A stretch of DNA of 11,081 nucleotides from Paracoccaceae bacterium (GTDB lineage: Bacteria; Pseudomonadota; Alphaproteobacteria; Rhodobacterales; Rhodobacteraceae). Shown piece by piece: positions 7,198 through 11,081 of the stretch. The stretch's first letter is position 1; each line of letters starts with the position of its first letter. A model generated the notes under the pieces. It was not told the DNA's origin. It saw only the letters and a list, made by a program, of their open reading frames with translations, and did no database searches. The stretch lies in assembly GCA_012036325.1 (NCBI GenBank), contig JAAUPC010000086.1:1-11081 (forward strand), given 5' to 3'. Made by a program: the position numbers and the translations under genes.

Positions 7198-9399
7198 CTA
7201 TTCGGCGGCCGCGCCGGTGGCTTCGTCATCCTTGACCGACACCAGGCGTGGCGCATCCTTCGCCCCGGCGGTCCCCCGGCCAGAAAGGGACGGGTTTTCC
7301 ATGAAGAATTGGTGGCAGTTGAACATCTTGCCATCGCGCGGTGCAAGGTCGCGGGTATAGCTGCCACCGGGGGCGAGGACCCAGCTTTGCGCTTCATCCG
7401 CAAGGTTTGCGGCCATGATCTGGCTGAGGATCTGGCTTTTGACCGTCGGGTTATGCGCCTCGACCAAGGTTTCCACCCGGCGCGTCAGGTTGCGGCCCAT
7501 CCAGTCGGCGCTGGAGAAGAACACGCGTGCCTTCTTCGACGGCAGGCCGTGGCCATTGCCGAAACAGACGATGCGGCTGTGTTCCAGGAACCGCCCGACG
7601 ATGGACTTGACGCGGATGTTCTCGCTTAGCCCCTTTACGCCGGGCCGCAGCCCGCAGATGCCGCGAATGACCAGGTTGATCTTCACGCCCGCCTGGCTGG
7701 CCGCATAAAGCGCGTCGATCACATCGGGCTCGATGACAGAGTTCATCTTGGCCCAGATTTCCCCTGGGCGACCAGCGCGGGCATGATCGGCCTCATTGGC
7801 GATCAGCTCCAGCAAGCGTGGCTTCATCGTGACCGGCGCGATGGCAAGGTTTTCCAACCCTTCCGGCTGCACATAGCCCGAAAGATAGTTGAAGACCTTG
7901 GTCGCGTCCCGGCCAAGGGCGGCGTCACAGGTGAAGAAGCTGAGGTCGGTATAGATCCGTGCGGTGATCGGGTGGTAGTTGCCGGTCCCGTAATGGGTGT
8001 AGGTGACCAGGCTGTCCCCTTCGCGCCGGACAACGGTGCTGATCTTGGCATGGGTCTTGTAGTTCACGAACCCGTAGACGACATGCGCGCCTGCGCGTTC
8101 CAGGCGGCGGGATTGGCGGATGTTCGCGGCCTCATCGAACCGGGCTTTCAACTCGACCAGGGCAGTGACGGATTTCCCGGCCTCGGCCGCCTCACACAGG
8201 GCGCTGACGACGGGGCTGTCCCATGAGGTTCGGTAAAGTGTCTGCTTGATCGCCAGCACGTTCGGGTCGCGCGCCGCCTGTTCCAGGAAGCGGATCACCA
8301 TGTCGAAGGTCTCATACGGGTGATGCAGCAGCATGTCCTTTTGCCGGATCGCGGCAAAAAGGTCACCGTCATGATCCTGCACCCGTTCCGGCACACGGGG
8401 GGTGAACGGGGGCCACATCAGATCCTTGCGGCTGGACAGGATCAGTTCCTTCAGGTCAGCGACACCCAGAAGGCCCTTGACCTCAACCACCTCATCCTCG
8501 GTGACGGCAAGTTCTTCCATGATGAGGGCGCGGAGTGTTTCGGGCGCTCCAGCGGACATTTTCAGGCGGATGACCTCGCCGCGGCGGCGGCGTTTCAGCG
8601 CGGTCTCGAACTCGCGGACCAGATCTTCGGCCTCATCCTCAACCTCAAGGTCGCTGTCGCGCAACACGCGGAAGGTGCAATGGCCCTGGTCGCTGTAGCC
8701 GGGAAAGAGCATGCCAAGATGGAGGAGGAGAAGCTCTTCCAGCGGCAGAAAGCGGTTTTCGCCGGGCTTGCCGGGCAGCGGCACAAAGCGGGCAATCTGC
8801 TGCGGGATCGGCAGGAGGGCCTTGAGGCTGCGGTGATCGGTCTTGCGCTCCAGCTCCAGTGCCAGCGAAAAACCGGTGTTGGGGATGAAGGGAAACGGGT
8901 GCGCGGGGTCAATCGCGAGGGGCGACAGCACCGGAAAGACGTTGTTGAGGAAATGCGACTCAAGGTGTTTGAGGTCCCGCGCCGTCAGCTTGGAGCGGGG
9001 GACGATGCTGATCCCTTCATTTTCCATCTCACGCCGGAGGCGGTTGAAGGTAGTCTGCTGGGTCTGCATCAGGCGGCGGGCGTCGGCGTTGATCAGGTGC
9101 AGCTGTTCCGCCGGGCTGCGGCCGTCTTCCGAAAGCGTTGCGTTGCCAGTGCGCACCAGCGCGCGCAGGCCGGCCACGCGGACGGTGTAGAACTCATCCA
9201 GGTTGGTGGCCGAAATCGACAGAAAGCGCAGGCGTTCCAGCAAGGGCACGGCGAGGTTCGCGGCCTCTTCCAGGACCCGCCAGTTGAAGGCAAGCCAGGA
9301 AAGCTCACGGTTGAAATAGCGGGCGGGACCCGCCGTCTCAGCGAAGGGAAGTTCCACCGGGGCGGGGAAGGGCGATTTGAGGAAATCTGCTTGGGTCAT
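7198..9399 (-). CDS. ppk: Polyphosphate kinase 1
   Basis: Ppk1 reversibly polymerises the terminal phosphate of ATP into inorganic polyphosphate. The 733-residue product is complete and close to the usual length. The N-terminal domain begins RYFNRELSWLAFNWRVLEEA and continues SISATNLDEFYTVRVAGL. The catalytic core shows KQTLYRTS (Arg390) and ELKARFDE (Arg420), matching the metal/phosphate-site arginines of the E. coli enzyme. It also has YKTHAKIS with His450, equivalent to the autophosphorylated His435 of E. coli, and VGRFLEHSRI with His607, equivalent to His592. FFSSADWMGRNL and the polar C-terminal tail complete it. The ATG at 9399 has no obvious Shine-Dalgarno sequence, but the N-terminus fits the family. 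A Pho-box-like element lies 24 bp upstream. It is the first gene of the minus-strand run leading to ppx. Confidence 0.96.
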   Translation of the reverse strand: MTQADFLKSPFPAPVELPFAETAGPARYFNRELSWLAFNWRVLEEAANLAVPLLERLRFLSISATNLDEFYTVRVAGLRALVRTGNATLSEDGRSPAEQLHLINADARRLMQTQQTTFNRLRREMENEGISIVPRSKLTARDLKHLESHFLNNVFPVLSPLAIDPAHPFPFIPNTGFSLALELERKTDHRSLKALLPIPQQIARFVPLPGKPGENRFLPLEELLLLHLGMLFPGYSDQGHCTFRVLRDSDLEVEDEAEDLVREFETALKRRRRGEVIRLKMSAGAPETLRALIMEELAVTEDEVVEVKGLLGVADLKELILSSRKDLMWPPFTPRVPERVQDHDGDLFAAIRQKDMLLHHPYETFDMVIRFLEQAARDPNVLAIKQTLYRTSWDSPVVSALCEAAEAGKSVTALVELKARFDEAANIRQSRRLERAGAHVVYGFVNYKTHAKISTVVRREGDSLVTYTHYGTGNYHPITARIYTDLSFFTCDAALGRDATKVFNYLSGYVQPEGLENLAIAPVTMKPRLLELIANEADHARAGRPGEIWAKMNSVIEPDVIDALYAASQAGVKINLVIRGICGLRPGVKGLSENIRVKSIVGRFLEHSRIVCFGNGHGLPSKKARVFFSSADWMGRNLTRRVETLVEAHNPTVKSQILSQIMAANLADEAQSWVLAPGGSYTRDLAPRDGKMFNCHQFFMENPSLSGRGTAGAKDAPRLVSVKDDEATGAAAE

Positions 9400-9405
9400 G
9401 GCAGG

Positions 9406-9440
9406 GTTATGCCGCGGGCTTTGTGACGCTGTGATGACAG
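9406..9440 (-). promoter_or_regulatory. Pho-box-like PhoB site and -10 element upstream of ppk
   Basis: On the minus strand CTGTCAT (9440-9434), a 4-base spacer CACA, and GCGTCAC (9429-9423) form a direct repeat with the 11-base period of a PhoB box. The first half matches the CTGTCAT consensus fully; the second matches 5 of 7, allowing C or T last. CATAAC (9411-9406) follows 11 bases downstream, where the -10 element of Pho promoters normally lies. This fits phosphate-starvation control of ppk, known in other Proteobacteria. Transcription would begin very close to the ATG at 9399. Confidence 0.6.
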
Positions 9441-9498
9441 TCTTTCATCCGGGCTGGTCACTGTCCAGCCTTGGCGGTTGGGGTGCGGTTTTCCCCCG

Positions 9499-9526
9499 TT
9501 GACCGAACCGGACCGCGCATGAAAAT
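9499..9526 (+). promoter_or_regulatory. Candidate promoter for the RDD membrane-protein gene
   Basis: TTGACC (9499-9504) matches the -35 consensus at 5 of 6 positions. GAAAAT (9521-9526) is a weak -10 after a 16-base spacer. A start near 9533 would leave about 29 bases before the ATG at 9562, which is preceded by AGGAAGGA. The divergent ppk promoter lies about 60 bp to the left. Only the -35 part is convincing. Confidence 0.35.
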
Positions 9527-9561
9527 CGACCTGCTGACCGCCAAAGCCAGGAAGGACCCAG

Positions 9562-10383
9562 ATGACCGAAACCTATGGCTCTGCCCGCCCGATTGCATTC
9601 CTGATCGACTGCCTTTTGTTCCTCGGGCTCGCCTTGGCGCTGCTTTACCCGCTGACGCGGATGGACGCTGACCGGTTCCGGATTGGTACGCCATTGCCGG
9701 AGTTTGGGTCTGTCGTCAGCACGACCACCCGCAATGGCACCACCACAGCGACGATCAGCGGGACCTGGACCTCGGCCACCTGTGTGACGCCCGATCCGGT
9801 GCCCGAGGCTGTGCTGGTGGGCATCCTGCCTGACCAGGTGGATCGGGTGCTGGTCTGCGCTGACACCTTCATGGGGCTGCCCTCTGGCCATACCACCCAT
9901 GTCGTCTACCGTCTGTTCGGAGAAACGCAGTCCGGCCTGCAAGGCAATCAGACGATCACTGTGAGAAAAGTTCTTGGGTCGGCACAGTATGCGCTGTCCA
10001 CCGATGCTGCGGCAAACCCGGTGCGGCCGCTGTTTCCCCTGGGACTGATGACCTTCGGCCTGATGGGGGCGGTAGCCGCCCTGGGCTGGCCGACGCCCGG
10101 CAAACTGATCACCGGGCTGCGGGTCCACGCCCCCGAAGGTGCCTGCCACCCCTGCCGCGAGCTTCGCCGCCTTGGTCCATTCCTTCTGGCAAGTGGTTTC
10201 ACCCTTCTGACCGGCCTGCTTGAGGGTGTGCTTCTTGCCTTGCCAACCCTGCAAATGGCCCAGTTTGCCGCGCAGATCGCCTTCTGGATTTTTGCCGCGT
10301 GGTACTACGCCTGGCCCTATCTGCGGTCGGCGCGCGCTGCGCGTTATGACCTGGCAACCGGGTGCCGGGTGGTCCTGGCCTAA
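9562..10383 (+). CDS. RDD-family integral membrane protein with large extracytoplasmic insert
   Basis: This 273-residue inner-membrane protein probably belongs to the RDD family, whose members are mostly uncharacterised. Family-like features are SARPIAFLIDCLLF at the start, with the Arg and Asp of the first helix; PGKLITGLRV after the second helix, resembling the GK..LGLRV signature; and RYDLATGCRVV near the end. Likely helices are at about 10-30, 156-176, 204-228 and 233-254. Residues about 31-155 form an unusually long loop between helices 1 and 2, Thr/Ser-rich (TTATISGTWTS) with Cys74 and Cys99, expected on the periplasmic side. The start has AGGAAGGA upstream. It is monocistronic as seen, divergent from ppk, and its stop overlaps the hda stop. 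The function is unknown; transport or envelope roles would be guesses. Confidence 0.78.
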   Translation: MTETYGSARPIAFLIDCLLFLGLALALLYPLTRMDADRFRIGTPLPEFGSVVSTTTRNGTTTATISGTWTSATCVTPDPVPEAVLVGILPDQVDRVLVCADTFMGLPSGHTTHVVYRLFGETQSGLQGNQTITVRKVLGSAQYALSTDAAANPVRPLFPLGLMTFGLMGAVAALGWPTPGKLITGLRVHAPEGACHPCRELRRLGPFLLASGFTLLTGLLEGVLLALPTLQMAQFAAQIAFWIFAAWYYAWPYLRSARAARYDLATGCRVVLA

Positions 10384-11044
10384 GGGTCGTCCGCTTCAAG
10401 GATCTCGGCCGCCAAAGCCCGCGTCACCGGGCGGCCAAGCGCCAGTGCCGCCGCGTCAAGAGCGGCAACCAGGGCCCGAGCAGCCCCCACGGACCTTGGC
10501 ATCCGGCTGACCAGGTAGGGGATCAGGTTCGGCGCCACGGCAAGTTGGCGGTCGGCGAAAAGCTTGATGAGGACGGCCGACAGCAGCCCCTCATCCGGCG
10601 CTTCAAGCCGGGCGATGGGGGCGGCCTGCAGACGGCTGAGAAGGTCTGGCAATTGCAGCCCCCAGTCGCGCGGTGGGGTGGCGGCCGTCAACAGAAGCGC
10701 GCCCCCGGTGCTGGTGACAAGATTGTGCAAGTGGAACAGCTGTGCTTCAGCCTGGCCGATCTGGTCGGCATCTTCAACCACGACATTGGCCCCGGAGAAG
10801 GCGGCGATGTCCTGCCCGGCCAGACTGCGGGCGGCAGGATCATCCCGCCCGCCATAGCCACCCAGACATGCGCCAGATGGGTTTTGCCCGACCCTTCCGG
10901 CCCGATCAGGATCAGCTTGCGCCCGGGCCAGTCGTTCCAGCCTTCCACCGCCTGTAGGGCAAGCGCATTGGAGGGGGCAACGAAGAAATCTGCCCGGGTA
11001 AGTGCCTCGGACCCGGTCAGGTCAAAGGTCAGCTGTCGGATCAC
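10380..11044 (-). CDS. hda: DnaA-related replication regulator Hda (HdaA), frameshifted
   Basis: Hda-type proteins are AAA+ relatives of DnaA lacking its DNA-binding domain. With the DNA polymerase sliding clamp they stimulate hydrolysis of DnaA-bound ATP and so limit re-initiation of replication. The N-terminus RQLTFDL resembles the clamp-binding end of the family. Walker A is GPEGSGKT (residues 48-55), followed by HLAHVW. The frame as written fails after residue 71 (MILP). The neighbouring frame supplies RSLAGQDIAAFSGANVVV, the Walker-B-like VVVEDADQ, then FHLHNLV, LPDLLSRLQA and MPRSVGAARALV to the stop at 10380-10382. One missing base at the short G/C runs 10829-10834 restores about 221 residues, normal for the family. 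The GTG at 11044 has GGAG seven bases upstream. It converges on the RDD gene with a 4-bp overlap of the 3' ends. Confidence 0.88.
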
Positions 11045-11081
11045 GCACCCTCTCCGCCCGGGGAGGCGGGCTTGCGGCTGC

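Noticed and set aside
8320..9426. 368-codon open frame on the plus strand, antisense to ppk
   Set aside because: It mirrors the ppk coding frame in GC-rich DNA, its translation shows no recognisable family, and ppk on the other strand is unmistakable.
9445..10254. 269-codon open frame on the minus strand across the RDD gene
   Set aside because: It is antisense to a protein with clear membrane helices and family signatures, and its product is Gly/Arg/Gln-rich shadow sequence.
1..11081. Mobile elements, CRISPR arrays, toxin-antitoxin or phage-defence systems
   Set aside because: No regularly spaced repeats, transposase or integrase motifs, target duplications or defence-protein motifs were seen. 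The TerB-DnaJ and nuclease-fold neighbours were considered as a possible stress or defence pair but read as ordinary Rhodobacterales genes.

Overview
This is a GC-rich window of alphaproteobacterial chromosome, most likely from the Rhodobacterales (Rhodobacter/Gemmobacter-like). The proteins, the GC-biased third codon positions and the gene set (methylmalonyl-CoA mutase, ppk-ppx, a DnaA-like Hda protein, and a small periplasmic protein typical of this group) point there. I see no insertion sequence, prophage, CRISPR array, tRNA or rRNA, and no defence or biosynthetic island. It reads as core housekeeping sequence.

Layout, left to right. (1) Positions 2-179, minus strand: a small putative secreted protein of unknown function, divergent from the next gene. 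(2) 260-2389, plus: complete methylmalonyl-CoA mutase, preceded by a promoter-like sequence and a 7+7 palindrome. (3) 2390-2611: non-coding, with four inverted repeats that probably end transcription from both sides. (4) 9399 down to 2612, minus strand: a co-directional run of polyphosphate kinase (ppk), Ppx/GppA phosphatase, a glyoxalase-like VOC protein, a TerB-DnaJ co-chaperone, an endonuclease/exonuclease/phosphatase-fold hydrolase, and a small periplasmic protein. ppk has a well-placed Pho-box-like site just upstream. Two tandem AT-rich hairpins separate ppk from ppx, and several later junctions are coupled (TGATG, ATGA). (5) 9562-10383, plus: an RDD-family membrane protein with a large extracytoplasmic insert, ending tail-to-tail against (6) 10380-11044, minus: the DnaA-related replication regulator Hda.

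The most striking property of the window is a set of single-base reading-frame breaks. Six of the ten genes change frame once (the VOC gene probably twice), and in each case the product continues in the neighbouring frame with family-typical residues and coding-like codon use. Six of the seven breaks are apparent one-base deletions at short homopolymers. The seventh, in the small gene at the left edge, is an apparent one-base insertion. The long mutase and ppk genes, the RDD gene and the small periplasmic gene are intact. The simplest reading is residual sequencing or assembly indels rather than true gene decay, so the coordinates below give the restored genes and say where each frame changes.

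Functionally, the mutase interconverts methylmalonyl-CoA and succinyl-CoA, serving propionate use and, in Rhodobacter-type organisms, the ethylmalonyl-CoA pathway. ppk and ppx make and degrade polyphosphate, consistent with phosphate control. Hda links replication initiation to the clamp. I did not find a convincing novel multi-gene system. The points worth a second look are the frame-break pattern, the ppk control region, the ppk-ppx hairpins, the mutase leader palindrome, and the unusual RDD insert.
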